From NCBI GenBank assembly GCA_013375495.1, contig JABXKC010000027.1, positions 1 through 55,987 on the forward strand: DNA of 55,987 bases, written 5' to 3'. The number at the start of each line of letters is the position of its first letter. The stretch's first letter is position 1. The stretch is from Promethearchaeota archaeon (GTDB lineage: Archaea > Asgardarchaeota > Lokiarchaeia > Sigynarchaeales > SOKP01). Below, one piece after another: positions 43,861-53,074 of the stretch. Both the position numbers and the translations under genes were made by a program. The notes below the pieces were generated by a model, which was not told where the DNA came from, made no database searches, and was given only the letters and a program-made list of their open reading frames with translations.

Positions 43861-44799
43861 ATGGTATCTATTAAAGAAGCATTAGAAATAGGACAAGAAG
43901 AATATTTTTTAGCGGGGAATTCCACATGTGCGGGGTGTGGTCTTGAAGTCGCTTTAAGATGGGCTATGAAAGCTCTTGGACCAAATACATCTTTAGTTAC
44001 ACCCGCTAGTTGTTTGAATGTTGTGGTTGGATTATGGCCTAAGACTGCACCAAATTTTCCGTTTATGAATATGGCATTTGCAGCAGCAGCAGCAGCAGCA
44101 ACAGGAGTTTCAGCAGCTTTTAAAGCAAAAGCACATAGATTTCCAGGCAGAGTTTGGGAAAAAATGACAACATTAGTATTTGCTGGTGATGGAGGAACTA
44201 CAGATATTGGGATTCAGGGATTAAGTGGTGCTGCTGAAAGAAACTCCAATATTATTTATTGTTGCTACGATAACGAGGCTTACATGAATACAGGAATTCA
44301 ACGATCTTCTAGTACACCACATGGTGCAATAACAACTACAACAACCTTAGGAAAAGAACGATATAAGAAAAACTTACCAAGAATAATGGCTGCACACGAG
44401 CTTCCTTATGTTGCTACTTGTTCTGTAAGCGAACCTCTCGATATCTATGAGAAATTTAAAAAAGCAAAATCAATTCACGGGTGCAAATATATTCATATTT
44501 TAGCTTCTTGCCCTCCTGGATGGGGTATTGCATCCGAAGATGCTATAGAAATTCCTCGGTTAGCAGTTAAAACAGGTTCATGGATTTTATACGAAATCGA
44601 AAACGGTGTTTTAACATTATCAAAAAAAAGTAAACCATTGTTAAATCCTTCAAAAAGACTTCCGTTAATTGATTACTTATCGAGACAAAAACGATTTTCA
44701 AAAATGTCTGAAAAAGATTTAATTGAACTTCAAGAGAGACTCGATCTTCAGTGGTCTAACATCGCTGATGAATTATCTTGCCAAGAAAATCATCAATGA
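43861..44799 (+). CDS. porB: 2-oxoacid:ferredoxin oxidoreductase beta subunit
   Basis: The thiamine diphosphate-binding subunit, 312 residues. STCAGCGLEVALRW holds cluster-binding cysteines. FAGDGGTTDIGIQGLSGA is the ThDP/Mg motif, continued by YCCYDNEAYMNTGIQRS. A (GCA)7 tract at 44080-44100 encodes seven alanines in MAFAAAAAAATG, a region that is alanine-rich in the family but not usually so uniform. It closes the porGDAB operon. Confidence 0.93.
   Translation: MVSIKEALEIGQEEYFLAGNSTCAGCGLEVALRWAMKALGPNTSLVTPASCLNVVVGLWPKTAPNFPFMNMAFAAAAAAATGVSAAFKAKAHRFPGRVWEKMTTLVFAGDGGTTDIGIQGLSGAAERNSNIIYCCYDNEAYMNTGIQRSSSTPHGAITTTTTLGKERYKKNLPRIMAAHELPYVATCSVSEPLDIYEKFKKAKSIHGCKYIHILASCPPGWGIASEDAIEIPRLAVKTGSWILYEIENGVLTLSKKSKPLLNPSKRLPLIDYLSRQKRFSKMSEKDLIELQERLDLQWSNIADELSCQENHQ
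44080..44100 (+). repeat. Trinucleotide tract (GCA)7 inside porB
   Basis: Seven perfect GCA codons in a row, encoding polyalanine. The identical codon choice points to slippage-generated sequence rather than amino acid selection alone. Confidence 0.9.
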
Positions 44800-44844
44800 A
44801 GCTTTTTTCATTATATAATTAAGTTTTAATCCAGTTGAATCCAA

Positions 44845-45513
44845 ATGGGTTTATTAATAAAACTAAAAGGAAAAAACATTCAAGATTTAGACTTTATTTT
44901 CGAAACTGTATTAGAGAACATTCTTGAGGGTAAACTGATTGCTTTTCCAACTAATTCAGTTTATGGTCTAGGGGGAGATCCTCTCAATCTTGAAGTAATA
45001 AATAGAATTTACGATATTAAGTATCGAGATCGAACAAAAGGATTATTGCTTTTAGTTGCAGATACTGAAGAAGCGGAAAAGGTCGCAGAATTTAGCAAAA
45101 CGGGTTATAAATTAGCTGAACGCTTTTGGCCCGGTCAATTGACATTAGTATTAAAAAAAAAAGAACCAAATATAATTCCTCCAGAAGTCACTGCATTTAA
45201 AGATACAATTGGTATCCGCGTGCCGGAAAACGAGATCGTCCTAACTATTTTAAAAAAATTAAAATCAAAAGGCTATTTTGGTGGTATAATTGGAACTTCA
45301 GCTAATTATTCTGGAGAACCCCCCTCTATAAGTGGCGATGAAGTGGCGAAAAAATTTTTAACACCAATAGATTTAATCCTTGATGGGGGAAAAACCAAAA
45401 CGCAAGTTCCAACAACAATCCTAGATTGCACCTCGGATGATTTAAGGTTACTGAGGATAGGGATTATAAAAGAAGAACAATTTGAAAGTTTTATTGAATC
45501 TGATAAAGAATAA
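44845..45513 (+). CDS. tsaC: Threonylcarbamoyl-AMP synthase (Sua5/YrdC family)
   Basis: Makes threonylcarbamoyl-AMP, the donor for tRNA t6A37. A single YrdC domain of 222 residues without the extra Sua5 C-terminal domain: GKLIAFPTNSVYGLGGDP, YDIKYRDRTKGLLLLVAD (KxR-SKxxP-like), RFWPGQLTLVLKKK and GIIGTSANYSGEPPS. KEOPS subunits Cgi121 and Pcc1, which use its product, are encoded within 6 kb. The THUMP gene follows after 16 bases. Confidence 0.92.
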   Translation: MGLLIKLKGKNIQDLDFIFETVLENILEGKLIAFPTNSVYGLGGDPLNLEVINRIYDIKYRDRTKGLLLLVADTEEAEKVAEFSKTGYKLAERFWPGQLTLVLKKKEPNIIPPEVTAFKDTIGIRVPENEIVLTILKKLKSKGYFGGIIGTSANYSGEPPSISGDEVAKKFLTPIDLILDGGKTKTQVPTTILDCTSDDLRLLRIGIIKEEQFESFIESDKE

Positions 45514-45529
45514 CTGTTAGGAGTGTATT

Positions 45530-46060
45530 TTGAATAACTTTAATTTATTAATCTCGACTTCGAGATTTAACGAAGTGAATGCAAAAGCAGAAATTTGGTT
45601 TACTCTATTAATGTGTGGTGATAAGTATCCCATTATTTCAGGAATTAAATATCCCGGATTAATAACTGCTGCGACCAATATTGATACTAAAGAAGTTATA
45701 AAAAAGATCAAAGAAATCCTCGAAGAAGATCCGGATTTCTTTCAATTCATCCTTAAAATTATTCCTATTGATTACGTGTGTGAAACCAAACTAAATGTTA
45801 TAAAAAGTTTTGTAGAAAAATATCACCCTCTTTATTTAAATAAGGAAGATTCTTTTAAGATTGAATTGAATCGTAGAAAAAGTGAAGTCATAGAAAGAAA
45901 TCCCTTAATTGAAGCGGTAGCAAAATTTATTAATAATAAAGTAGATTTGGATAACCCCGATAAAATTATAAGGATTGAACTTCTGGGAAATGTTAGTGGG
46001 ATATCGTTTCTAAACCCTGATGATATCTTTATCATCCATAATAAGTATAATCAGTTCTAA
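45530..46060 (+). CDS. THUMP-domain protein (Tan1/THUMPD1-like)
   Basis: A 176-residue protein with TTG start after TTAGGAG. An N-terminal ferredoxin-like part (NLLISTSRFNEVNAKAEIWF) and a THUMP domain (FILKIIPIDYVCE, then SFKIELNRR, IRIELLGNVSGISFL and IFIIHNK). Related eukaryotic proteins deliver tRNA to the acetyltransferase Kre33/NAT10; archaeal ones are tRNA-binding. Its end overlaps cgi121 tail-to-tail by four bases. Confidence 0.82.
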   Translation: MNNFNLLISTSRFNEVNAKAEIWFTLLMCGDKYPIISGIKYPGLITAATNIDTKEVIKKIKEILEEDPDFFQFILKIIPIDYVCETKLNVIKSFVEKYHPLYLNKEDSFKIELNRRKSEVIERNPLIEAVAKFINNKVDLDNPDKIIRIELLGNVSGISFLNPDDIFIIHNKYNQF

Positions 46061-46713
46061 AAAGATTTCCTTTTCTCTAAGCTTAATAAAACCATTTTTT
46101 CACATAATAAATCGTTTAGAGCCTCAAATAACCTCTCTAAATTTAAAGAATTTATATCTAATTTGTCGTTTTTGTATCCATAAGAGCGCAAGACGGTTAA
46201 TATCTGGTTGTCAGAAAAGTCAAAATATTTCTTAACACGATTAAATTTATCAGTAGATAACTTTTCTAAATTTAAACTTATATCTTGAGAATGTAAATTT
46301 TTATTTACTTCAATAATTAGCTGTTTAAAATTATCGCTTGAAGAAATTATACAATAACTTATTCTCTTATTATGAAAATTATAATCATTTACCCCAAAAC
46401 ATTCGAGGCTTATACTAATTTGTCTTTTTGCAGCTAAATATAGAAGCAATTCAAGATTCTTTTTATTTGAAATATTATTCTTAGTATGAAACGCTTTTTG
46501 GACGAAATAACAAGCATGTAGTATATGTTCTGAGTTTAAAATATATCTATCGTTAAAGAATTGTAAAATAGTATCTTCGTAATTACTTTGGATAAGCTCA
46601 ATTAATTCCACTAATTCGTTTATTTGAACTTCTTTTGGATCAATCTCAATCTGGTTAATTCCAACATAATAATTAGGCAATTCATTCGAGTTCTTAATTG
46701 AATAGATTTTCAT
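46057..46713 (-). CDS. cgi121: KEOPS complex subunit Cgi121
   Basis: Auxiliary KEOPS subunit that binds the tRNA 3' end and Bud32. NSEHILHACYFVQKAFH and LELLLYLAAKRQISISLECFGV are the family motifs (HxxxAxxxAxxA; LLYxxxxRQI). KKYFDFSDNQILTVLRS is followed by a C-terminal helix, LLCEKMVLLSLEK. ATG at 46713 overlaps the ecfT stop (ATGA), so it is preferred over a codon 15 bases upstream. About 218 residues. Kae1 and Bud32 are not in the window. Confidence 0.8.
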   Translation of the reverse strand: MKIYSIKNSNELPNYYVGINQIEIDPKEVQINELVELIELIQSNYEDTILQFFNDRYILNSEHILHACYFVQKAFHTKNNISNKKNLELLLYLAAKRQISISLECFGVNDYNFHNKRISYCIISSSDNFKQLIIEVNKNLHSQDISLNLEKLSTDKFNRVKKYFDFSDNQILTVLRSYGYKNDKLDINSLNLERLFEALNDLLCEKMVLLSLEKRKSF

Positions 46714-47486
46714 AAAGGTAAACTCCATCTAAACCATAATGGCATTAACAGAAAGTTAATTCTAATGTATATGAATAAAGTCAGTAAAAAAATCAAGTAT
46801 AATGAAAATATCCAATCTTTTAAGGAATATTTTATTGTATAATAAAATGTCCGATCCTTCTTATTACCAAAAGATCGCGATTCTAAAGCTTCTGCGACAT
46901 TAAATGCTCTTTTTATAGAACTTATTATAAGGGGAACAAGGAGAGGAAATAGATTTTTTATTTGATTTATAATTCCTTTTTTTTGCATTTCATAACCTCG
47001 ACTCTGCTGAGCATCTATGATATTTTGTGTTTCTATAGCAATAGTTGGAACAAACCTAAATGCTAACGAGAAGGAAAACGCATACTCGTATGGAATTTTC
47101 ATAGAAATTAGAGATAGAGCCAAATCATTTGGATCTACAGTTAAAAAAAATAAAGAAAAAGCTGAAATCATTATAGAAATCCTTAAAATCATACCTATGG
47201 AGAACGATAATCCATTTTCATCAATAAATAGAGTATTAAGAACAACAATAAAAATGTAGAGGAAAGACATTCCTTTGACGCTCTTCACCCATTTTTTAAA
47301 CAACCTTCCTATAATTATTACTGGGAGTAAGGTTATTAAAAGTAATAATAAGGGAATTATTTCCTGAAATAATAGAGCGCTAATAGTATATGTAATCGCT
47401 AGTAATAATTTAGCTCTTGGATCCAAGTTGTGTAAAAATGTCTCTTTTTTCAAGAATTTGAACGCACTCAGAAATTCTAAAGACAA
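46710..47486 (-). CDS. ecfT: ECF transporter transmembrane subunit EcfT
   Basis: A 258-residue membrane protein with about five TM segments. The coupling helices carry DAQQSRGYEMQKKG and ALESRSFGNKKDR (the two A-R-S/G motifs that contact the ATPases). It starts at TTG directly after the ecfA2 stop codon. With two ATPase genes it forms the energising module of an energy-coupling factor vitamin or metal transporter. No substrate-binding S component is seen in this window. Confidence 0.9.
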   Translation of the reverse strand: MSLEFLSAFKFLKKETFLHNLDPRAKLLLAITYTISALLFQEIIPLLLLLITLLPVIIIGRLFKKWVKSVKGMSFLYIFIVVLNTLFIDENGLSFSIGMILRISIMISAFSLFFLTVDPNDLALSLISMKIPYEYAFSFSLAFRFVPTIAIETQNIIDAQQSRGYEMQKKGIINQIKNLFPLLVPLIISSIKRAFNVAEALESRSFGNKKDRTFYYTIKYSLKDWIFSLYLIFLLTLFIYIRINFLLMPLWFRWSLPL

Positions 47487-48362
47487 CTAATGATTTTCCT
47501 CCTTCAAATTTGTAACCTTATTTATCAAATAATTATCCAGAAAATTAACCAATTCGTTTTCTCTTATGACTTCTTTAGGAACGATAATTCCTATTTTTTG
47601 AAGTTCTTGTTTGAATAGATAGATTTGTGGCATAATTAATGAAGATTTTGAGATTAAAAACTCATTAGTAAAAATATTCTGTGTTGGACCATCCGCAATA
47701 ATATGTCCTCCTCCCATCAAGATTGTTCTTGGAACGTGTTCTACTGTAAATTCTATATTATGCGTTACCATTATTATTGTTTTTCCCCTTTCTAACTCGT
47801 TCTTTATCAATCCAAGGAGGAAATTTATTTCTTTTGCGTCTTGCCCTAATGTTGGTTCATCAAAAACTAGAATGTCAGGGTCACGACAAATAATTGAAGC
47901 TATAGCTAATTTTTTTGATTCTCCACCAGACAGGTTTAATGGGGATCTTTTACGATATTTTTCGAGGTCAAATTCTTCTAGTATTTGATTAACTTTAATT
48001 TGAATTTCTTCTTTTTCTAAATCTAGATTTTTCAAGGAAAATTTAATTTCATCCTCTATCGTATTAGAAAATAATTGATGCATAGGATTTTGGAAGATAA
48101 TTCCGACTTTTTTAGATATTGTAGCTATGGTTTTTGAATCTAAATTTTCTCCTTCTATAAAAATACTTCCTCTTGTAGGCCGAATTAATCCATTAAACGT
48201 ACGAATCAAAGTAGTTTTTCCCGCTCCATTTTGACCCATAATTGCAATAAATTCACCCTGATTAATATTTAATGAAACTTGCTTTAAAGCTACTGTTCCG
48301 TTTGAATACACATAATCAACATCATGTACCATTATTAAAGGTAGCGAATTTTTATCCTTCAT
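47487..48362 (-). CDS. ecfA2: ECF transporter ATPase EcfA2
   Basis: A 291-residue ABC ATPase. GQNGAGKTTLIRTFNGLI (Walker A), IIFQNPMHQLFSNTIEDE (Q loop), LNLSGGESKKLAIASIIC (signature), PDILVFDEPTLGQD (Walker B) and MVTHNIEF (H loop). The C-terminal extension after residue 240 is usual in EcfA. Located between ecfA1 and ecfT. Confidence 0.92.
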   Translation of the reverse strand: MKDKNSLPLIMVHDVDYVYSNGTVALKQVSLNINQGEFIAIMGQNGAGKTTLIRTFNGLIRPTRGSIFIEGENLDSKTIATISKKVGIIFQNPMHQLFSNTIEDEIKFSLKNLDLEKEEIQIKVNQILEEFDLEKYRKRSPLNLSGGESKKLAIASIICRDPDILVFDEPTLGQDAKEINFLLGLIKNELERGKTIIMVTHNIEFTVEHVPRTILMGGGHIIADGPTQNIFTNEFLISKSSLIMPQIYLFKQELQKIGIIVPKEVIRENELVNFLDNYLINKVTNLKEENH

Positions 48363-48374
48363 TTCTACTTCGAG

Positions 48375-49214
48375 TTATTTAATCGTTTTTAATAAACTTA
48401 CAGCATCTTGAATAGAAACTGGAATATCATTTAGAAATTGATTTCTATTTTTTAATTCATTAAAGATTGAATATATTTTTGGCTTGTTAATATTCAAATT
48501 TTCAAACGTGTTAGTATTTATAACTTTATCCTTCGTACCATGAGTTAAAATCTCACTTTCCTTCATTAAAATTATCTCATCTACTAATGGGAGAATTAAA
48601 TCCATTCTGTGTTCGCTAATTATGATAGTTATCTTTTCTTCAACTTGAATTTTTTTTAGTAGGTTTAAAATTTTCCTTGCAAATAATGGGTCCAGGTTTG
48701 CTGTTGGTTCGTCTAAAACGATAACTTTGGGCTCTAATACTAATATTGAGGCAATAGCGACTCGCTGTTGTTCACCTCCGCTTATCTCAAAAGGGGCTTT
48801 ATCCAAAATACTTTCAATCTCAGTTATTTCTACAGCCTCTTTAATCTTTTCTCCTATATCCTCCTTTGGAATTCCAAGGTTTTCCAAACCGAAAGCTATC
48901 TCATGTTCTACATTCATTGTAATTAACTGATTTTCAGGGTTTTGGAATACTATCCCCACATCATTAGATAATTCAGAAATACTTGTCTTAGTGGTGTTTT
49001 TTCCTGAAATTTCTACATGTCCTTTATAATAACCTGCATAAAATTGGGGAATTAATCCATTCAGGCATCGAATTAATGTGGTTTTCCCAGATCCCGTCTC
49101 CCCAGCTAATAATATAAATCTATTCGAATTTAATGCCAAATTAATATTTTTAAGCGCATACTCGTCGTTTCCTTTGTATCGAAAATGAAAATTACAAAAT
49201 TTAATCAAGCTCAT
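48375..49214 (-). CDS. ecfA1: ECF transporter ATPase EcfA1
   Basis: A 279-residue ABC ATPase, first gene of the ecfA1-ecfA2-ecfT set. GETGSGKTTLIRCLNGLIPQ (Walker A), IVFQNPENQLITMNVEHE (Q loop), FEISGGEQQRVAIASIL (signature), PKVIVLDEPTANLDP (Walker B), IISEHRMDL (H loop). The FQNPENQL form is characteristic of ECF and cobalt transporter ATPases. Confidence 0.93.
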   Translation of the reverse strand: MSLIKFCNFHFRYKGNDEYALKNINLALNSNRFILLAGETGSGKTTLIRCLNGLIPQFYAGYYKGHVEISGKNTTKTSISELSNDVGIVFQNPENQLITMNVEHEIAFGLENLGIPKEDIGEKIKEAVEITEIESILDKAPFEISGGEQQRVAIASILVLEPKVIVLDEPTANLDPLFARKILNLLKKIQVEEKITIIISEHRMDLILPLVDEIILMKESEILTHGTKDKVINTNTFENLNINKPKIYSIFNELKNRNQFLNDIPVSIQDAVSLLKTIK

Positions 49215-49255
49215 GAAATGGATTCACCATCATTCTTTTTAGTTTATAAGGATAG

Positions 49256-50251
49256 TTAATTAATTAAAGTTTCTTTTATTTTATCGATTAATTGATTGAG
49301 AACTTCCTCTACATCATTCTTACCATTCAAAGTAGCAGCACCATCGTGTCCACCACCATTCACATTATAAATTTCACTGATAATTTTCCCGAGATGTAAA
49401 CCCGTTTTTAGACAAACTTGTTTTTTTGCTCGAGTAGTGATTCTATAATCAGATTTATCTTCAGATACGACAATTCCAATGTCAAAACCCACTTTTATTA
49501 AGAGTGAAGCTGCAGAAGCGCTAAAGCTACTAAGATGTGATACTCCAATTAACCAATCGTTTATTCGAATTAAATTAACTCTTTGAAGTGCTTTAATTCG
49601 TGCAATTTTCTCTGAGACATCTTTTTCTCTTTCTAATAAGGGTAATACATCTTGAATTTCTACTTGACCTTGTAAGATGGTATTTAAATTTTGTATAGTT
49701 TCAGTACTTCCATAACTGAGAAATCCAGAATCGGTCAATATTGCTGATACTAGAAGATATTTATATGGTATTGGAAGCTTTATGTCGTAATCGACAAAGA
49801 ATTCTAACACCATCTCTGAAGTAGAAGAATAGTTATCAAAAATCAAATTAAGCGACGAAATATTATTCGGATACTTTTTATGTAAATTTAAATGATGATC
49901 TATGAAAATATAAGGAATATTCAAATCGTTGTCATTAAATAGCTTTATTTGGTCTAGATTATTTGAGTCGACGATTATAACAACATCAGCATTTAAGAAC
50001 TCTTTATTTGTATGAAAAGAGAGGTCAAAGTTAGGAAATTTCTGGGAAAATTTTTTTAAAAAGCTTTTAGTATGTTTAGATAGTTCTGAAAATATCAAAT
50101 TTATATTTTTATTTGAAAAAAAATTTTCAAAAAAGAATTTTAAACTCAAGCCAGAGATAAATCCATCAAGATCAACCAAATCGTGAGATGTAATTAAAAG
50201 ATTTTTTCCTTTTAAGTATTTTAACAAATCATCTTTTTTTGATATAAACAT
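49256..50251 (-). CDS. DHH/DHHA1-family phosphoesterase
   Basis: About 331 residues from ATG 50251; the longer ORF to 50347 would overlap prefoldin. LLITSHDLVDLDGFISG (motif I), VVIIVDSNN (II), YIFIDHHLN (DHH, III), TDSGFLSYGST (IV) and a DHHA1 domain ending in NVNGGGHDGAATLNG. Relatives act as NrnA-type oligonucleotide or pApA phosphatases or as RecJ-like nucleases. It follows prefoldin beta directly. Confidence 0.85.
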   Translation of the reverse strand: MFISKKDDLLKYLKGKNLLITSHDLVDLDGFISGLSLKFFFENFFSNKNINLIFSELSKHTKSFLKKFSQKFPNFDLSFHTNKEFLNADVVIIVDSNNLDQIKLFNDNDLNIPYIFIDHHLNLHKKYPNNISSLNLIFDNYSSTSEMVLEFFVDYDIKLPIPYKYLLVSAILTDSGFLSYGSTETIQNLNTILQGQVEIQDVLPLLEREKDVSEKIARIKALQRVNLIRINDWLIGVSHLSSFSASAASLLIKVGFDIGIVVSEDKSDYRITTRAKKQVCLKTGLHLGKIISEIYNVNGGGHDGAATLNGKNDVEEVLNQLIDKIKETLIN

Positions 50252-50267
50252 AAAACTTTCATATGAA

Positions 50268-50624
50268 TTATTGATTTTGGAGATCTGCTTGAAGAGATTT
50301 TTGCATATTCTCAAATGTGCTCTTAGTTCTTTCAATTTTTTGAGCAAGCGTGGTAGATCGCATATTTAAAGTTTCTTTGTCAGATTTTTTCTCGTCTAAA
50401 AGTTTGTTTCTTTCGCTTTTAACCAAAATTCCTCCAATCTGCTTATATACTACTGTATCAGGGCTAGCTTTCTCCAATTCATCTAGTGCTAATTCTGTTT
50501 CTCTTATAGTACTATCAATTTGTAGCTTCTGTTGGGTAAGGAGCTCTAGAGATTGTCCTAACTGAGTTAAATTTTGAAATTTTTTTTTTGTTTCATCATC
50601 TAGTTGGTCTAAATTTATTGTCAA
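50268..50624 (-). CDS. pfdB: Prefoldin beta subunit
   Basis: A 118-residue chaperone subunit with two coiled-coil helices linked by a beta hairpin: ETKKKFQNLTQLGQSLELLT, then VVYKQIGGILVKSERNKLL (the hairpin with the conserved VYKxxGxxL pattern), then a second long helix. It forms a hexamer with the alpha subunit and passes substrates to the thermosome. Start is TTG at 50624. Confidence 0.92.
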   Translation of the reverse strand: MTINLDQLDDETKKKFQNLTQLGQSLELLTQQKLQIDSTIRETELALDELEKASPDTVVYKQIGGILVKSERNKLLDEKKSDKETLNMRSTTLAQKIERTKSTFENMQKSLQADLQNQ

Positions 50625-50703
50625 CGATATTCACATAATAATTTTTATGATTACAAATGTAATTTAAAATTTGAAATTTACGAATAATATTGCATATATA
50701 ATT

Positions 50704-50973
50704 TTACGATTTCTCAACAATTTTCAATACTCCCTCAATAGTTCTCCCAAAACTAATGATTTCATTGATACTTGCCCTGAAAGCAGTTATATCATTACTT
50801 TCAATTATAAAAACTAGAGATTTTTCCTCTTTTTGTAAAGAAATTGTGGATCTTTTTGATTTTTGAATATTAAATTCTGGCAAAAAGGAGGTATAGGAAA
50901 TATCACATAAATTAGAATTTTTAAATTGAAGTTCAAGAGTAGATTTAATTTTGTAAAAATTACTATTATTCAT
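50704..50973 (-). CDS. pcc1: KEOPS complex subunit Pcc1
   Basis: An 89-residue protein of the Pcc1/LAGE3 family: KSTLELQFKN (first strand), SYTSFLPEF, KRSTISLQKEEKSLVFIIES and DITAFRASINEIISFG (the A-L-R-A-S-x-N helix). It is the dimerising subunit that contacts Kae1 in the t6A complex. Overlaps the eL43 gene by one base, the standard archaeal order. Confidence 0.88.
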   Translation of the reverse strand: MNNSNFYKIKSTLELQFKNSNLCDISYTSFLPEFNIQKSKRSTISLQKEEKSLVFIIESNDITAFRASINEIISFGRTIEGVLKIVEKS

Positions 50974-51263
50974 TATTCTTCAATAGTTTCGAGTTCTCGC
51001 TGTTTTCGCTTCGCTATTCTGAAAGATTCCGCTCCACGGGGGGTTTGAGTGTTATAAGCGCCTCCAGTAAACTTTGCATTACATTTTTTACAATGCCATA
51101 TACCTGTGGAGATTCTATTAATTGAACCTCTTGTTTCGCATCGTGGACATTTTAATTTCCCACCTTTCTGATTTTCCATTATAAGGCGCCACTTCTTCCT
51201 TACATTGGCTCCGTATCGGGGTCCAAAGGCCGCAGAAATTCCAGTTTTTTTCGTTTTACCCAT
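50973..51263 (-). CDS. rpl37ae: 50S ribosomal protein eL43 (L37Ae)
   Basis: About 96 residues, starting MGKTKKTGISAAFGPRYG. A zinc ribbon has two CxxC pairs (KCPRCETRG and HCKKCNAKFTGG), then AYNTQTPRGAES. ATG 51263 is preferred; codons upstream (GTG at 51272) lack family similarity. It is transcribed with pcc1 and the prefoldin gene. Confidence 0.95.
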   Translation of the reverse strand: MGKTKKTGISAAFGPRYGANVRKKWRLIMENQKGGKLKCPRCETRGSINRISTGIWHCKKCNAKFTGGAYNTQTPRGAESFRIAKRKQRELETIEE

Positions 51264-51485
51264 CAAGATCACATGTTTCTTTTAAAATACTGTGTTTAAA
51301 TAAAAACTAGTATAAACTTTAAATTTTTCCATATAAGAAAAATAGATTAATCTAAATCTACTAGCTATTTGGGAATATTAATCCTAAGCTATTAAAAAAC
51401 TAAGTAAATTTAGAGGTTAAACTATTGATCATCTATCTAAATCAATAAAAAATAAAATATTAAAAAATATAATTAAATAAAAGTG

Positions 51486-52310
51486 TTATTTATCGAATTT
51501 GTATTGCCATAGGTTTAATTCTTTCTTAACCTTGTTACCCATTTCAATAGATTTTTTGCTCAGCATTTCTATTTCTTCTATAGAAAAAGTAGCATAACCA
51601 CTTTTTTGAATGGATGTTATTTTGTCTTCGGTTACCGAAATGGAGATTTTTCCATCACAAACTAATTCCTCCGGTAAGCTAGGATCCAAGAAGATGATAT
51701 CCCCAATTTTTCCATAGGTAATCACCATAGGTATTTCATTTACAATAGTTTTTCCAGTCAAATATTTGCCTGTCCATTCAATGTTTCCATCTTCCCATTT
51801 TCCTTCTGGAATGCGGCTTGAAATTAATGTGGTTAAAGCACTTACTCCTCCTGCATCAATTAGATTTCCAGAATAATTAATCACATATATATCTACGAAT
51901 AGAATGTACACCGCTTCTTTTTCCTTTATACATAATTTTTTAGTTTGGACGCAATCTGCATGTCGAATTCCTCGATCAACTACACGCGCAAGTTCTATTG
52001 ATTGTTCGTCAGGAGGGCCTCTTTCAAATAGAGGAGATGCTAAAGGTAATAATTCTGCCATAAACGTACAAACTCCTTCATTTGGAAGATCTGGAAAAGG
52101 TGTACCCACTTCGTACTTCAATCCGGTAATTATTTTTGTCTCTCCTAAAGTTACTTCAGCAGAGCCTTCTGCTGAGGCAATAACATCACTTTTCACCGTC
52201 CAATCTCTGTATCCCCAAAGATCTCTTCCATCAATTCGTTCTCCTTTTTTCAAATTAGAAAGAATATAATTCTTTTCTATTGTTGAAATCACTCGTTTTA
52301 TATTCATCAT
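51486..52310 (-). CDS. rrp42: Exosome complex subunit Rrp42
   Basis: A 274-residue RNase PH-fold protein, the non-catalytic ring partner of Rrp41. GERIDGRDLWGYR opens the fold; GSAEVTLGETKIITGLKYEVG, LPLASPLFERGPPDE and VNYSGNLIDAGGVSALTTLISS are the family blocks. It overlaps the rrp41 stop at the double ATG (52310 or 52307). Confidence 0.95.
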   Translation of the reverse strand: MMNIKRVISTIEKNYILSNLKKGERIDGRDLWGYRDWTVKSDVIASAEGSAEVTLGETKIITGLKYEVGTPFPDLPNEGVCTFMAELLPLASPLFERGPPDEQSIELARVVDRGIRHADCVQTKKLCIKEKEAVYILFVDIYVINYSGNLIDAGGVSALTTLISSRIPEGKWEDGNIEWTGKYLTGKTIVNEIPMVITYGKIGDIIFLDPSLPEELVCDGKISISVTEDKITSIQKSGYATFSIEEIEMLSKKSIEMGNKVKKELNLWQYKFDK

Positions 52311-53074
52311 TGTTTATTCTCTCCTCCTTTATATTCTTCTTGAATTTCAATATACTTCTTTTTTAGGGTGGAGAGTTGAATCTCATGGATCTTTGTAAGA
52401 GCGTCTTTAGCTAAAGTTAAACTTTCGCTAAATTCTTCTAAATCCATCTTTCCATCGAATTGAAGTAACGACATTTCCTCGTTAAACCATGTCATAGCAC
52501 AAGGTAAATCAGCTTCGCCAGCTTTATCTTCTATTCCCGACAGATCAGTTATCAATTCTCCATCGATTTTTCCCATTGCAACGGCGGTTACTAAACTCCT
52601 CATTGGCACGCCTGCATCTGCAAGCGCTAAAGCGGCTACTGTGATACAAGCACATCGAGTTCCGCCATCAGCATCCATCACATTAATAAACACTTCAAAG
52701 GAAGTTCCGGGATAAAGTTCTAGGAATAATACTGGTTCTAAGCAATCAGTTATAACCATAGATATTTCTTTTTCCCTACGACCGGGAGCAGGACGTTTTC
52801 TATCAAATACAGAAAAAGTTGCCATTCTATAAAAAACCCTAAGAATGCCTCTATCAGGCTTTGCTAAATGGTGAGGATGGACTTCTCTAGGGCCATAAAC
52901 AGCAGCGTAAATCTTGTTGTTTCCCCATTCTAAATATGCCGAACCATCTGCATTTTCTAACACTCCTACTTCCATTTTTATTGGTCTTAATTCGTGTTTA
53001 TCTCGGCCATCAAGTCTCTTCCCGTCTTCACGAAATAACTTTTCTGGATACTCATCTTTAATAATTAATGGCAT
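52307..53074 (-). CDS. rrp41: Exosome complex catalytic subunit Rrp41
   Basis: Phosphorolytic 3'-5' RNase of the archaeal exosome, 255 residues. DGRDKHELRPIKMEVGVLENADG, MATFSVFDRKRPAPGRREKE (phosphate-binding Arg), then LYPGTSFEVFINVMDADGGT and VAMGKIDGELITDLSGIEDK with catalytic aspartates. The start follows directly on the rrp4 stop. Confidence 0.96.
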   Translation of the reverse strand: MPLIIKDEYPEKLFREDGKRLDGRDKHELRPIKMEVGVLENADGSAYLEWGNNKIYAAVYGPREVHPHHLAKPDRGILRVFYRMATFSVFDRKRPAPGRREKEISMVITDCLEPVLFLELYPGTSFEVFINVMDADGGTRCACITVAALALADAGVPMRSLVTAVAMGKIDGELITDLSGIEDKAGEADLPCAMTWFNEEMSLLQFDGKMDLEEFSESLTLAKDALTKIHEIQLSTLKKKYIEIQEEYKGGENKQ

